64,000 bases of DNA from an uncultured Paracoccus sp. (lineage in GTDB: Bacteria; Pseudomonadota; Alphaproteobacteria; Rhodobacterales; Rhodobacteraceae), in contig NZ_CANKWH010000002.1 in assembly GCF_947487305.1 (NCBI RefSeq), positions 248,001 to 312,000 on the forward strand. Reading direction: 5' to 3'. Shown here in pieces: positions 37,064-46,050 of the stretch. The number at the start of each line of letters is the position of its first letter. Position 1 is the first letter of the stretch. The translations under genes and the position numbers were made by a program. The notes below the pieces were generated by a model. It was not told where the DNA came from. It ran no database searches and saw only the letters and a program-made list of their open reading frames with translations.

Positions 37064-38191
37064 TCAATCCTCGGCATTTGCCTCGGCGCGCGACTTGCCC
37101 GCCACGTCGAGCGCCAGCGTCGCCGCCATGAAGGCGTCCAGATCGCCGTCCAGCACGCCCTGCGTGTCGCTGGTTTCCTCGCCGGTGCGCAGGTCCTTCA
37201 CCATCTGATAGGGCTGCAGCACATAGGAGCGGATCTGGTTGCCCCAGCCGGCATCGCCCTTGGCGTCGTGCTGGGCGTTGATCGCGGCGTTGCGGCGGTC
37301 AAGCTCGGCCTGGTAGAGCCGCGATTTCAGCGCCGCCATGGCGTTGGCCCGGTTCTGGTGCTGCGACTTCTCGGAACTCGTGACCACGATCCCGGTCGGC
37401 AGGTGGGTGATCCGCACCGCCGAGTCGGTGGTGTTGACGTGCTGACCGCCGGCGCCCGACGAGCGATAGGTATCGATGCGGATCTCGTTATCGGGGATGA
37501 CGATCTCGATATTGTCGTCCACCACCGGATAGACCCAGATCGAGCTGAACGAGGTATGGCGCCGCGCCGCGCTGTCATAGGGCGAGATGCGCACCAGCCG
37601 GTGCACGCCCGATTCCGATTTCAGCCAGCCATAGGCGTTATGCCCGCTGATCTTGTAGGCGGCGCTGCGGATCCCCGCCTCGTCGCCCGCCGATTCCGAC
37701 ATCAGCTCGACCTCGTAGCCCTTCTTCTCGGCCCAACGCACATACATGCGCGCCAGCATCGAGGCCCAGTCACAGCTTTCCGTGCCGCCCGCGCCCGCGT
37801 TGATTTCAAGGAAGGTGTCATTGCCATCGGCCTCGCCGTTCAACAGCGCCTCAAGCTCCTTCTGCGCCGCTATCTCGGCCAGCGCCTTCAGATTGGCCTC
37901 GGATTCGGCGACCAGATCGGCATCGCCCTCTTCGCCCGCCAGTTCCACCATCTCGGCATTGGCCTCGAGATCGGTGCTGATCCGGCGGTAGGTCTCGACT
38001 GCGTCCAGAAGCGCCTGCCGTTCCCGCATCAGCTTCTGCGCCCGCGCCGGGTCCGACCACAGGTCGCCCGCCTCGATCATGGCGTTCATCTCTTCCAGCC
38101 GGTGAGGCGCGGTTTCCCAATCCATCCGCTGGCCCAAGAGGGTCAGGGATTTGCGGATGGCATCAATCGTGGACTGAGTTTCTGCGCGCAT
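37064..38191 (-). CDS. prfB: Peptide chain release factor 2
   Basis: RF2 ends translation at UGA and UAA. The 375-residue protein has the stop-codon recognition loop as SPY (about residues 203-205, in [15 protein letters not shown]), where E. coli has SPF, and the peptide-release motif GGQ in [14 protein letters not shown] near residue 250. The frame is continuous, with no internal UGA, so the programmed +1 frameshift seen in many bacteria is absent. It is an isolated gene with isochorismatase downstream. Confidence 0.96.
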   Translation of the reverse strand: MRAETQSTIDAIRKSLTLLGQRMDWETAPHRLEEMNAMIEAGDLWSDPARAQKLMRERQALLDAVETYRRISTDLEANAEMVELAGEEGDADLVAESEANLKALAEIAAQKELEALLNGEADGNDTFLEINAGAGGTESCDWASMLARMYVRWAEKKGYEVELMSESAGDEAGIRSAAYKISGHNAYGWLKSESGVHRLVRISPYDSAARRHTSFSSIWVYPVVDDNIEIVIPDNEIRIDTYRSSGAGGQHVNTTDSAVRITHLPTGIVVTSSEKSQHQNRANAMAALKSRLYQAELDRRNAAINAQHDAKGDAGWGNQIRSYVLQPYQMVKDLRTGEETSDTQGVLDGDLDAFMAATLALDVAGKSRAEANAED

Positions 38192-38349
38192 CAGCGGATT
38201 CCTCGGGATTTGTGTCGAAGCGGGTAGATAGCGCGCAGCCGGCCCGGGAACAAGACCGGGCGGTGCCGCAGGTGATCGCGCCGTCTGGTCATGCGCGCGT
38301 TCGGGCCTATGCTGGAGCGAGCCGAATGCCGCCCGCGAAAGGTCCCGCC

Positions 38350-38814
38350 ATGCGATCCGCGATCCGCCCTGCCCTCTTCCTCTGCCTCGTCACCGCCGCC
38401 TGCGGCCCTGCCCCCGGCCTGCGCCCGGCGGGCGGCGGCTGGGGCGATGCGCCCGCCGTCAGCGACCGCGACTATGCCCTGCGCGATGCCGCCATCTTCG
38501 GCCTGACCGGACAGGAATCGCTGGACGAGGCCGGGGCGGTGATCCAGTCGCGGCTGGCGCTGGCCGAGCCGCCCGAGGGCATTTTCGCCGAGACGCTGAA
38601 GATCTATTCGGGCGAGATCATCGGGCTCGACCGTGGCGCGGTGGTGCTGACCCAGAGCGGGCTGCCCGATGACGCGGTCGAGACCGAGCAGCACGTGATC
38701 GAATTTGCCATCGACGCCGATACCGGCGCGGCGGCGGCCACGGCTTATGGCACAAGGCAGAAATGTCGGCGCGGCGGCAATCCGGACCAGTTCACCAACC
38801 GACCCTGCCCCTGA
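38350..38814 (+). CDS. Putative lipoprotein, unknown function
   Basis: The 154-residue protein starts MRSAIRPALFLCLVTAACG, a lipoprotein signal with lipobox TAAC. The mature part (VSDRDYALRDAAIFGLTGQE, then FAETLKIYSGEIIGL) is acidic and has two more cysteines near the C-terminus (KCRRGGNPDQFTNRPC). I do not recognise a family. AAAGG lies 7 bases before the ATG. It is divergent from prfB and is followed by the structured element copy 2. Confidence 0.7.
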   Translation: MRSAIRPALFLCLVTAACGPAPGLRPAGGGWGDAPAVSDRDYALRDAAIFGLTGQESLDEAGAVIQSRLALAEPPEGIFAETLKIYSGEIIGLDRGAVVLTQSGLPDDAVETEQHVIEFAIDADTGAAAATAYGTRQKCRRGGNPDQFTNRPCP

Positions 38815-38825
38815 CGCGTCGTGAG

Positions 38826-38992
38826 ACGGCCGGCGGACGACCGCAGGCTTCCGCTGCCGGCGGTTGGACCATGCGCTTTATGGCGCAAACATGTCGAACA
38901 TCTGATCGGCGCTGAGCGCCACCAGAGCTGACGCCCGCGCGGGCGGTCGTCCGCTGGCCCGGCGGTGCTGCGCACCGTGATTCCGGGCCGGG
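38826..38992. repeat. Structured dispersed element, copy 2
   Basis: GCGGACGACCGC (38833-38844) pairs perfectly with GCGGTCGTCCGC (38943-38954), and the stem extends outward with one mismatch. The core carries GCGCTTTATGGCGCAAA and a small hairpin GGCGC-TGA-GCGCC. A second hairpin follows with CCGG pairs around GGTGC-TGC-GCACC (38956-38989). It fills the gap between two convergent genes and, on the minus strand, begins about 15 bases after the mrcA stop. Confidence 0.75.
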
Positions 38993-39004
38993 TCTTTGGA
39001 CGAG

Positions 39005-41554
39005 CTAGTAAAGCCCACCCGAGGACAGCGTTCCGAAGTCGGCCTTCTTCGGGATCACCCGCTTCTGGCCGGTCGAGGTGGTGACGGCGGTGGCGCCGAC
39101 GCCGGGGGCCGAGGCCTCCCAGGGCAGCACCACATCGCCATCGCCAAAGCCCGCGACGATGACCGGCGAGGACCAGCTGGGGTCGCTGCCATCGCGGAAA
39201 TATTCGGCGATCACGTCATCGCCGGTGGCGTTGTCGGCCATGCGCTGACCGGTCCGGCGGTTGATCTTGACCCAGTAGCCGCCGGGCGGAACCTTGAACT
39301 CGGTGCCGCCATATTGCTTCACCGCCTCGCGCATGAAGGCGTTGAACACCGGCACACAGAGCGTGCCGCCAAAGGCGTTCTCGCCAAGGGTGCGCGGCGT
39401 GTCATAGCCCAGGTAGCAGCCGGCGACGATGTTCGATGAAAAGCCGATGAACCACACGTCCTTGGCGTCATTGGTGGTGCCCGTCTTGCCGGCGATCGGC
39501 ACCGGCAGGTTCACGCCCTTGCCCGAGCCACGCTTGACCACGCCTTCCATCATCGAGGTCAGCTGATAGGCGGTCACTGCGTCCATCACCCGCTCGCGGT
39601 TGTTGTCGATGACCGGCCCCTGCCCGGCGGGCAGCGCCTGCTGGCCGCAGCTTTCGCAGATCCGCTTGTCATGGCGATAGACGGTGCGGCCACGGCGGTC
39701 CTGCACCCGGTCAACCAGCGTCGGCTCCACCCGCTCGCCGCCATTGGCGAACATGGCATAGGCCGCGACCATCTTGAACAGCGTGGTCTCCTGCGCGCCG
39801 AGGCTGTTGGCGAGGAACGGGTCCAGATGGTCATAGACGCCGAACCGCTCGGCATATTCGGCCACCCGCTCCATGCCGATATCCTCGGCGATGCGGATGG
39901 TCATCAGGTTGCGCGACTGCTCGATCCCGGTGCGCAAGGGCGTCGGGCCGTAGAAATTGCCGCCGGCATTCTTCGGCGTCCACAACCCCTGCGGCGTGTT
40001 GATCTTGATCGGCTCGTCCACGACGATGGTGGCAGGGGTGTAATTGTTGTCCAGCGCGGCGGCATAGACGAAGGGCTTGAAGCTCGAGCCCGGCTGGCGC
40101 ATCGCCTGCGTCGCCCGGTTGAAGACCGAGGATTGGTAGGAAAAGCCGCCCTGCATCGCCACGACGCGGCCGGTATTCACGTCCATCGCCATGAAGCCGC
40201 CCTCGACCTCGGGCACCTGCCGCAAGGTCCAGCGGATGAAATTGCCGCTGCCATCCTCGGTCATGGCGCGCACCAGCACCACATCACCGACCGAGACCAG
40301 ATCGCCCGCCACCTGCGCGCGCGGGCCCAGCTTGCCATCGGCCTGACGCTTGCGCGCCCATTGCACGTCCTTGGCCGGGATCCAGTGGCCGTCGCCGTCT
40401 TCCTCGATACCCTCGATGCCGATGCGGGCATCGCTTTGACCCAGTTCCAGCACCACCGCCGGCATCCAGCCCGGAATGTCGCGCGGCGCCTCGGTCTCGA
40501 ACAGCGCCCCGCGCCAGGCGGCCTCGTCGGTCAGCTGCGCGGCCGGGATGGTCAGGCCGGTGCCGCGCCAGACGCCACGGCCGCGGTCGTAATCCTCCAG
40601 CGCCTCGCGCAGCGCGTCGGCGGCGACGCTCTGCATGTCGGGCTCTACCGTGGCGCGGATGGTCAGACCGCCGCCGAAGAATTCCTCTTCGCCGAATTCC
40701 CGGCTCAGCTGGCGGCGGATCTCGTCGGTGAAATAGTCGCGCGGCGGCAGCTGTTCCTGGAACGAGGGGAAATCGCCGTTCTGGACCGAGCGCAAAGGCA
40801 GCTTGGATTCGCTCTCATAGGTCGCCTGCTCGATATAGCCGTTCTGCCACATCTCGCGCAGGACATAGTTGCGCCGCTCCGTCACCCGGTCCTTGGCGCG
40901 GACGGGGTGATAACGGCCGGGTGCCTGCGGCATGGCGGCCAGCGTCGCGGCCTCGTGCGGGGACAGTTCGCTGAGCGTCTTGTTGAAATAGGTCTGGGCG
41001 GCGGCGGCGACGCCGAAGCTGTTCTGGCCGAGGAAGATCTCGTTCAGGTAAAGTTCAAGGATCTGGTCCTTGCTCAGCGTATCCTCGAGCCGCGTGGCGA
41101 GGATCAGTTCCTTCACCTTGCGTTCGATGCTGCGGTCGCTGGACAGCAGGAAGTTCTTCATCACCTGCTGGGTGATGGTCGAGGCGCCGCGCACATTGCT
41201 GCCGCCCGAGCGCACGGCCTCGAGCATGGCGCCGATCATGCCGCGCGGGTCATAGCCCGGATGGGTGTAGAAATTCTTGTCCTCGGCGCTGATGAAGGCC
41301 TGCTTCACCAGATCGGGGATCTCGTCGATCGGCACGAACAGCCGGCGCTCCTGCGCGAATTCGTCGATCAGCCGGCCCTCGCCGGAATAGATCCGGCTGA
41401 TGGTCTTGGGCGTGTATTGCGCCAGCGTCTCGTGGCTGGGCAGGTCGCGCGAATAGATCCAGAAGATCCCGCCAATGGTCAGCGCGACGAAGACGGCAGC
41501 CGTCACCACCCAGGAAAAGATGCCACCGAAGAAAGAAAAGATGCTGCGCAGCAA
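39005..41554 (-). CDS. mrcA: Penicillin-binding protein 1A (glycosyltransferase/transpeptidase)
   Basis: PBP1A polymerises and cross-links peptidoglycan in the periplasm, anchored by one N-terminal helix (VVTAAVFVALTIGGIFWIY). The 849-residue protein has the GT51 domain (AFISAEDKNFYTHPGYDP, GASTITQQVMKNF) and the transpeptidase domain with the Ser in PGSSFKPFVYAA, SRN and KTGTTNDAKDVWF. The start is probably a TTG at 41554, which gives (M)LRSIFSFFGG and has AAAGG 8 bases upstream; a TTG at 41611 has no good site. It is divergent from ispG. Confidence 0.94.
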   Translation of the reverse strand: MLRSIFSFFGGIFSWVVTAAVFVALTIGGIFWIYSRDLPSHETLAQYTPKTISRIYSGEGRLIDEFAQERRLFVPIDEIPDLVKQAFISAEDKNFYTHPGYDPRGMIGAMLEAVRSGGSNVRGASTITQQVMKNFLLSSDRSIERKVKELILATRLEDTLSKDQILELYLNEIFLGQNSFGVAAAAQTYFNKTLSELSPHEAATLAAMPQAPGRYHPVRAKDRVTERRNYVLREMWQNGYIEQATYESESKLPLRSVQNGDFPSFQEQLPPRDYFTDEIRRQLSREFGEEEFFGGGLTIRATVEPDMQSVAADALREALEDYDRGRGVWRGTGLTIPAAQLTDEAAWRGALFETEAPRDIPGWMPAVVLELGQSDARIGIEGIEEDGDGHWIPAKDVQWARKRQADGKLGPRAQVAGDLVSVGDVVLVRAMTEDGSGNFIRWTLRQVPEVEGGFMAMDVNTGRVVAMQGGFSYQSSVFNRATQAMRQPGSSFKPFVYAAALDNNYTPATIVVDEPIKINTPQGLWTPKNAGGNFYGPTPLRTGIEQSRNLMTIRIAEDIGMERVAEYAERFGVYDHLDPFLANSLGAQETTLFKMVAAYAMFANGGERVEPTLVDRVQDRRGRTVYRHDKRICESCGQQALPAGQGPVIDNNRERVMDAVTAYQLTSMMEGVVKRGSGKGVNLPVPIAGKTGTTNDAKDVWFIGFSSNIVAGCYLGYDTPRTLGENAFGGTLCVPVFNAFMREAVKQYGGTEFKVPPGGYWVKINRRTGQRMADNATGDDVIAEYFRDGSDPSWSSPVIVAGFGDGDVVLPWEASAPGVGATAVTTSTGQKRVIPKKADFGTLSSGGLY

Positions 41555-41645
41555 GGACCGGACCTTTCGTGAATCGCCTGCCTCTATAGTCTCTGGGCCG
41601 GGGCGCGTCAAAACAACCTTGGGTTATTGGCCCGCGCCAGCCCGG

Positions 41646-41683
41646 CCCCGTTCACAGCCCCGTTCACAGCCCCGTTCACAGCC
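41646..41683. repeat. Three 12-base tandem repeats between mrcA and ispG
   Basis: CCCCGTTCACAG occurs three times in a row, followed by CC. The array lies in the shared promoter region of mrcA and ispG, about 75 bases before the ispG start. A two-unit repeat with the same GTTCAC core and period is at 12079-12102. Confidence 0.85.
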
Positions 41684-41758
41684 TTGCGCGCGGACCCGCT
41701 TGGCATTGCCGCCCGCCCCCCGATGGCGTATCTGCGGGGGCGAAACCCGGAGGTCCCG

Positions 41759-42883
41759 ATGACCCACAACCCGATCCGCCCCTGGCGCAACATCGAGCGG
41801 CGCAAGTCGCGGCAGATCATGGTCGGCAATGTCCCGGTCGGCGGCGATGCCCCGATCTCGGTGCAGACCATGACCAACACCAATGGCCATGACGTCAAGG
41901 CGACGCTGGCGCAGGTGATCGCCGCCGCCGAGGCCGGTGCCGATATCGTCCGCATCAGCGCCCCTGATCAGGAAACCACCAAGGCTTTGCGCGAGATCTG
42001 CCGCGAAAGCCCGGTGCCGATCGTCGCCGACATCCATTTCCACTACAAGCGCGCCATCGAGGCCGCCGAGGCCGGCGCCGCCTGCCTGCGGATCAACCCG
42101 GGCAATATCGGCGATGCCGCCCGCGTGCGCGAGGTCATCAAGGCCGCCAAGGACCACGGCTGCTCGATCCGCATCGGGGTGAATGCCGGCAGCTTGGAAA
42201 AGCACCTCCTGGAAAAATACGGCGAGCCCTGCCCGGATGCGATGGTCGAAAGCGGCCTCGATCACATCAAGATCCTGCAGGACAACGACTTCCACGAGTT
42301 CAAGATCAGCGTGAAGGCCTCGGACGTGTTCCTGTCCGCCGCCGCCTATCAGCAACTGGCCGAGGCGACCGATGCCCCGATCCATCTGGGCATCACCGAG
42401 GCCGGCGGCTTTGTCGGCGGCACGGTGAAATCCGCGATCGGGCTCGGCAACCTGCTGTGGTCGGGCATCGGCGACACCATCCGGGTCAGCCTCTCGGCCG
42501 ATCCGGTGCAAGAGGTGAAGGTCGGCTTCGAGATCCTGAAATCGCTGGGTCTGCGCACGCGCGGTGTGCAGATCATCTCCTGCCCCAGCTGCGCGCGTCA
42601 GGGGTTCGACGTGATCCGCACGGTCGAGACGCTGGAACAGCGGCTGGAACATATCAAGACGCCGATGTCGCTGTCGATCATCGGCTGCGTGGTGAACGGG
42701 CCGGGCGAGGCGCTGATGACGGATATCGGCTTCACCGGCGGCGGCGCGGGCAGCGGCATGGTCTATCTGGCGGGCAAGCAGGCGCACAAGATGACCAATG
42801 CGCAGATGGTCGACCACATCGTCGAACTGGTCGAGGAACGCGCCGCGAAGCTCGAGGCCGAGGCGGCGAAGGCAGCCGAGTAA
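41759..42883 (+). CDS. ispG: 4-hydroxy-3-methylbut-2-enyl diphosphate synthase
   Basis: IspG reduces the cyclic diphosphate MEcPP in the non-mevalonate isoprenoid pathway with a 4Fe-4S cluster. The 374-residue two-domain (bacterial) form has [20 protein letters not shown] and the barrel residues [14 protein letters not shown]. The C-terminal cluster ligands are in [12 protein letters not shown] and [13 protein letters not shown]. The start [11 protein letters not shown] at 41759 has GGAGG 5 bases upstream. The upstream frame is open but includes the tandem repeat. Confidence 0.96.
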   Translation: MTHNPIRPWRNIERRKSRQIMVGNVPVGGDAPISVQTMTNTNGHDVKATLAQVIAAAEAGADIVRISAPDQETTKALREICRESPVPIVADIHFHYKRAIEAAEAGAACLRINPGNIGDAARVREVIKAAKDHGCSIRIGVNAGSLEKHLLEKYGEPCPDAMVESGLDHIKILQDNDFHEFKISVKASDVFLSAAAYQQLAEATDAPIHLGITEAGGFVGGTVKSAIGLGNLLWSGIGDTIRVSLSADPVQEVKVGFEILKSLGLRTRGVQIISCPSCARQGFDVIRTVETLEQRLEHIKTPMSLSIIGCVVNGPGEALMTDIGFTGGGAGSGMVYLAGKQAHKMTNAQMVDHIVELVEERAAKLEAEAAKAAE

Positions 42884-42924
42884 ACCTCCTTGCCGGCGGG
42901 TCGTCCCGGCGGCAGGGTGTCGGA

Positions 42925-43473
42925 ATGAACCCAGACCAAGACATCTGGATCGCGCTGATCCGCGCCATCGGCGGCGGCACCCATGCGAAACTGTCGATGG
43001 CCGACCTGCGCGGGGCCTGCGCGGCGCGCGGGTTGAGGGACGCGCGGACGATTCTGGCCACCGGCAATGTCGTCTTCCGCTCGGCCCTACCCGAAGCCGA
43101 GATCGGCGATCATCTCAACGGGATCATGGCGGCACATGGGCTGACGAATGCGGTGTTCCTGCGCCGCCCGGCGGAATTGCGGCAGGTGCTTAGCGCGAAC
43201 CCCTTTCCCGAGGTCGCGACGGAACGCCCCAGCCGCCTGCTGGTGATGTTCCTGTCGCAGCCTCCCGACCCTGCCGCCGATACCCTGCCCGCCGGCTATC
43301 CCGGCCCGGAACGCCTGCGGCTGATCGGGCGCGAGGTCTTCATCGACTATCCCGAAACCATCGGACAATCCAAGCTGACCCCGGCCCGGCTGGAACGGCA
43401 TTTCGGCCAGCCCGGCACCGCGCGGAACTGGAACAGCCTTGGGCGCATTCTGGCTGCCTGCACGCCGGGCTGA
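42925..43473 (+). CDS. DUF1697 family protein
   Basis: The 182-residue protein matches DUF1697: WIALIRAIGGGTHAKLSMADL, ILATGNVVFRSALPEAEI and the C-terminal RNWNSLGRILA. In most members the first motif reads ALLRGINVGG. The family has a ferredoxin-like fold and unknown function. It follows ispG on the same strand after 41 bases. The ribosome binding site is weak (GGCAGGG). Confidence 0.83.
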   Translation: MNPDQDIWIALIRAIGGGTHAKLSMADLRGACAARGLRDARTILATGNVVFRSALPEAEIGDHLNGIMAAHGLTNAVFLRRPAELRQVLSANPFPEVATERPSRLLVMFLSQPPDPAADTLPAGYPGPERLRLIGREVFIDYPETIGQSKLTPARLERHFGQPGTARNWNSLGRILAACTPG

Positions 43474-43586
43474 TCCGGGACCGTGCCTTAAAGGCGACTA
43501 TTTGCGGATTCTGCACGTGAAGGGGGAACAATCCGCTCACGGGTCTGTTATCGTCCTACCTTGGTAGCATGGGGGAGGGACCAGTT

Positions 43587-45170
43587 ATGTCACCATTCGG
43601 AACCATGTCGCGGCGCAGCCTGCTGACCCTGATCGGGGCGACGGCGGGCAGCGCGGCGATGCTGCGGGCGATGACCACGATGGGTCACGCGCAGGAAAGC
43701 GATTACAAGCCGGTCAAGCTCGAGGGCGATCCCAAGGGCGCCTCGGTCGTCATCCTTGGCGCCGGTCTTGCGGGCATGACCGCCGCGCTGGAACTGCGCG
43801 ATGCGGGCTACAAGGTCACGATCCTCGAATACCAGAAACGTGCCGGTGGCCGCTGCATGACGCTGCGCGGTGGCGACGAGGTGCATGAGATGGGCGGGTT
43901 CGTCCAGAAGGTCGGCTTCTCGGAAGGCCAGTTCTTCAACAACGGACCCTGGCGCATCCCGCATCACCATCAGGGGGTGATCCATTATTGCCAGCGCCTC
44001 GGCGTCGCGTTGCAACCCTTCGTGCAGGAAAACCTCAGCGCCTATCTGCATTCCAAGGATGCCTTCGACGGCAAGCCGCAGCGCCAGTCCTGGATCAAGG
44101 CCGATTACCAGGGCTACGTGACCGAGCTTCTGACCAAGGCCGTCAATGCCGGCGCGCTGGATGATGAAGTGACCGGCGAGACCAAGGACATGCTGCTGGA
44201 AAGCCTGCGCGAATACGGCGCGCTGGACAAGGACATGCGCTATGCCAGCAATATCGGCACCTCGAACCTGCGCGGCTATGACAAGCCCGCTGGCGGCGGC
44301 ATGACCTCGGCCCCCGTTGCCTCGACGCCCATCGGGCGCGACGACTTGCTGCGCTCGGGCCTCTGGCATCACCTGCGCGAGCATGACATCTACGAACATC
44401 ACGCGCCTCTGTTCCAGCCCATCGGCGGCATGGACATGATCGCCCGCGGCTTTGCCAACGAGGTCGGCGACCTGATCACCTATGACGCCCGCGTCACCCG
44501 CATCGCCCAGAGCGAGACCGGCGTGACCATCGATTACGACAGTTCCTCGGGCGAGGGCCAAGGCGGGCAGGTGACGGCGGATTACTGTGTCTGCACCATC
44601 CCCTTCTCGGTTCTGGGCCAGATCGAGGCCGACCTGTCCTCGGACCTGCAGAACGCCGTCGATACCGTCTGGTATTACGAGGGCTTCAAGGCCGGGCTGG
44701 AAATGAAGCGCCGCTTCTGGGAGCAGGACGAGAAGATCTATGGCGGGATCACCTTCACCGATCTCTCCATCGGCCAGATCAGCTATCCCTCTGCCGACAT
44801 GATGAGCGCCGGGCCGGGCGTGCTGCTGGGCGCCTATCAGTTCGGCAAGCCGGCCTTCGAATTCACCGCGCTGACGCCCGAACAGCGGATCGAACGCTGT
44901 CTGGCCGATGGTGAAAAGATCCACGGGCCGAACTATCGTCAGGAATTCAGCGCCGGCGCCACGTTCGGCTGGCACCGCAATTCCTGGACCCTTGGCTGCT
45001 ATGGCCATTGGGACGAATATGGCGAGACCTTCTTCAAGGCCTGCGAGGTCGATCGCCGGCTGGTCTGCGCCGGAGAGCACCTGTCGCAATGGCCGGGCTG
45101 GCAGGAGGGTGCCATCCTGTCGGCGCTGGACGCCATCACCCGCCTGCATCAACGCGTCATCGCCGGCTGA
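43587..45170 (+). CDS. Tat-exported flavin amine oxidase/dehydrogenase
   Basis: The 527-residue protein starts with a twin-arginine signal (SRRSLLTLIGATAGSAA) and then the FAD-binding VVILGAGLAGMTAALELRDA and AGGRCMTLRGG of the monoamine oxidase family. A C-terminal GEHLSQWPGWQEGAILSALD completes the flavin site. Folding with FAD before export fits the Tat route, so it should act in the periplasm. The c-type cytochrome gene 13 bases downstream suggests electrons go to cytochrome c instead of oxygen. The start at 43587 has GGAGGGA upstream; an ATG at 43569 lacks one. The amine substrate is unknown. Confidence 0.9.
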   Translation: MSPFGTMSRRSLLTLIGATAGSAAMLRAMTTMGHAQESDYKPVKLEGDPKGASVVILGAGLAGMTAALELRDAGYKVTILEYQKRAGGRCMTLRGGDEVHEMGGFVQKVGFSEGQFFNNGPWRIPHHHQGVIHYCQRLGVALQPFVQENLSAYLHSKDAFDGKPQRQSWIKADYQGYVTELLTKAVNAGALDDEVTGETKDMLLESLREYGALDKDMRYASNIGTSNLRGYDKPAGGGMTSAPVASTPIGRDDLLRSGLWHHLREHDIYEHHAPLFQPIGGMDMIARGFANEVGDLITYDARVTRIAQSETGVTIDYDSSSGEGQGGQVTADYCVCTIPFSVLGQIEADLSSDLQNAVDTVWYYEGFKAGLEMKRRFWEQDEKIYGGITFTDLSIGQISYPSADMMSAGPGVLLGAYQFGKPAFEFTALTPEQRIERCLADGEKIHGPNYRQEFSAGATFGWHRNSWTLGCYGHWDEYGETFFKACEVDRRLVCAGEHLSQWPGWQEGAILSALDAITRLHQRVIAG

Positions 45171-45183
45171 GGAGGAGCAAGAG

Positions 45184-45834
45184 ATGAAACCCACCATTCC
45201 GACCCTTCTGGCGGCGCTGATGCTGGCCGCCCCGGCCTTCGCACAGGACACCGCAACCGAGGCCGCCCCCGAGACTGCGGAAGCCGAAGCGGCAACCGCC
45301 GAGGCCACTGCGGTCGCCGAGGCCGATGCCACGCTCCCGGCCGCCGAGGATGCCGCCCCCGGCACGGCGCAGGCCATGCCCTTGACCCAGACCATCACTG
45401 ACATCATCACCGACGCGCCCGACAGCGCGGCGGCGGAAGCCGCTGCCGGGGCGCTGACCAGCGCAACCGCGCCGGGCCTTGATGATGGCAGCGAGCAGCT
45501 TGGTTTTTCGACCGGCGAGGAAATCTACCAATATCTCTGCCGGGGCTGCCATCAGTATGACGGGTCCGGGGCCAAGGGCGCCGGTGCCTACCCGGCGCTT
45601 GCGGGCAACGAGAACCTCGAATTCGGCGACTACCCGGTGATGCTGGTGGTCAATGGCCAGAAGGGCATGCCGCCCCTTGGTCATATGCTGTCGGACGAGC
45701 AGGTCGTGGCCGTGGTCAGCTATATCCAGACCAGTTTCGGCAACAGCTATACCGAACACCCGACGGTCGAGACGGTCGCCGGCGTCCGCCCCGAAGACCC
45801 GACGGCCAGCGCCGGCGGTTCGGGCGGCAACTGA
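45184..45834 (+). CDS. Periplasmic c-type cytochrome with Ala/Glu-rich linker
   Basis: The 216-residue protein has a signal peptide (IPTLLAALMLAAPAFA), then about 85 residues rich in Ala, Glu and Thr that look disordered, then a single class I cytochrome c domain with heme motif CRGCH (Cys119, Cys122, His123). The axial Met is likely in GMPPLGHMLSD near residue 162-168. AGGAGG lies before the ATG. Its placement directly after the flavin amine oxidase suggests it is that enzyme's electron acceptor. Confidence 0.9.
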   Translation: MKPTIPTLLAALMLAAPAFAQDTATEAAPETAEAEAATAEATAVAEADATLPAAEDAAPGTAQAMPLTQTITDIITDAPDSAAAEAAAGALTSATAPGLDDGSEQLGFSTGEEIYQYLCRGCHQYDGSGAKGAGAYPALAGNENLEFGDYPVMLVVNGQKGMPPLGHMLSDEQVVAVVSYIQTSFGNSYTEHPTVETVAGVRPEDPTASAGGSGGN

Positions 45835-45840
45835 CAGGGC

Positions 45841-45869
45841 GGCGCGCTGGCCGCTCAGGCTAGCGCGTC
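45841..45869 (+). terminator. Possible hairpin terminator after the amine oxidase-cytochrome pair
   Basis: GGCGCGCTGGCC can pair with GGCTAGCGCGTC (12 bp, two of them G-U) around a 5-base loop, 6 bases after the cytochrome stop. There is no T-tract. Confidence 0.4.
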
Positions 45870-45909
45870 CCGCCGCAAGGCGCTGATCTTCATCGATGAA
45901 TCGGGATCG

Positions 45910-45986
45910 TGGTAGGCCCGGCAGGACTTGAACCCGCAACCAAGGCGTTATGAGCGCCCTGCTCTAACCAATTGAGCTACAGGCCC
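45910..45986 (-). tRNA. tRNA with CAU anticodon, probably tRNA-Ile2
   Basis: On the minus strand a full 77-base cloverleaf can be drawn: acceptor GGGCCTG with CGGGCCT, D arm GCTC/GAGC, anticodon arm GGGCG-CTCATAA-CGCCT, T arm GCGGG-TTCAAGT-CCTGC, and an encoded CCA at 45910-45912. The first acceptor pair is G-U. The anticodon CAU could mean Met or lysidine-modified Ile. The variable loop TGGTT and acceptor stem look more like the Ile2 type than elongator Met, and the stem lacks initiator features. tilS-type modification would decide. Confidence 0.85.
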
Positions 45987-46050
45987 CCAATGATCGCCAT
46001 CCTCGTAGAACCTGCGCCGCGCCCGGTCAAGGCGCGGCGCAGGGTCGGAA

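Noticed and set aside
45910..45986. Initiator tRNA-fMet reading of the CAU tRNA
   Set aside because: It lacks the C1-A72 mismatch and the three G-C pairs of initiator anticodon stems; Ile2 is favoured and elongator Met kept as the alternative.
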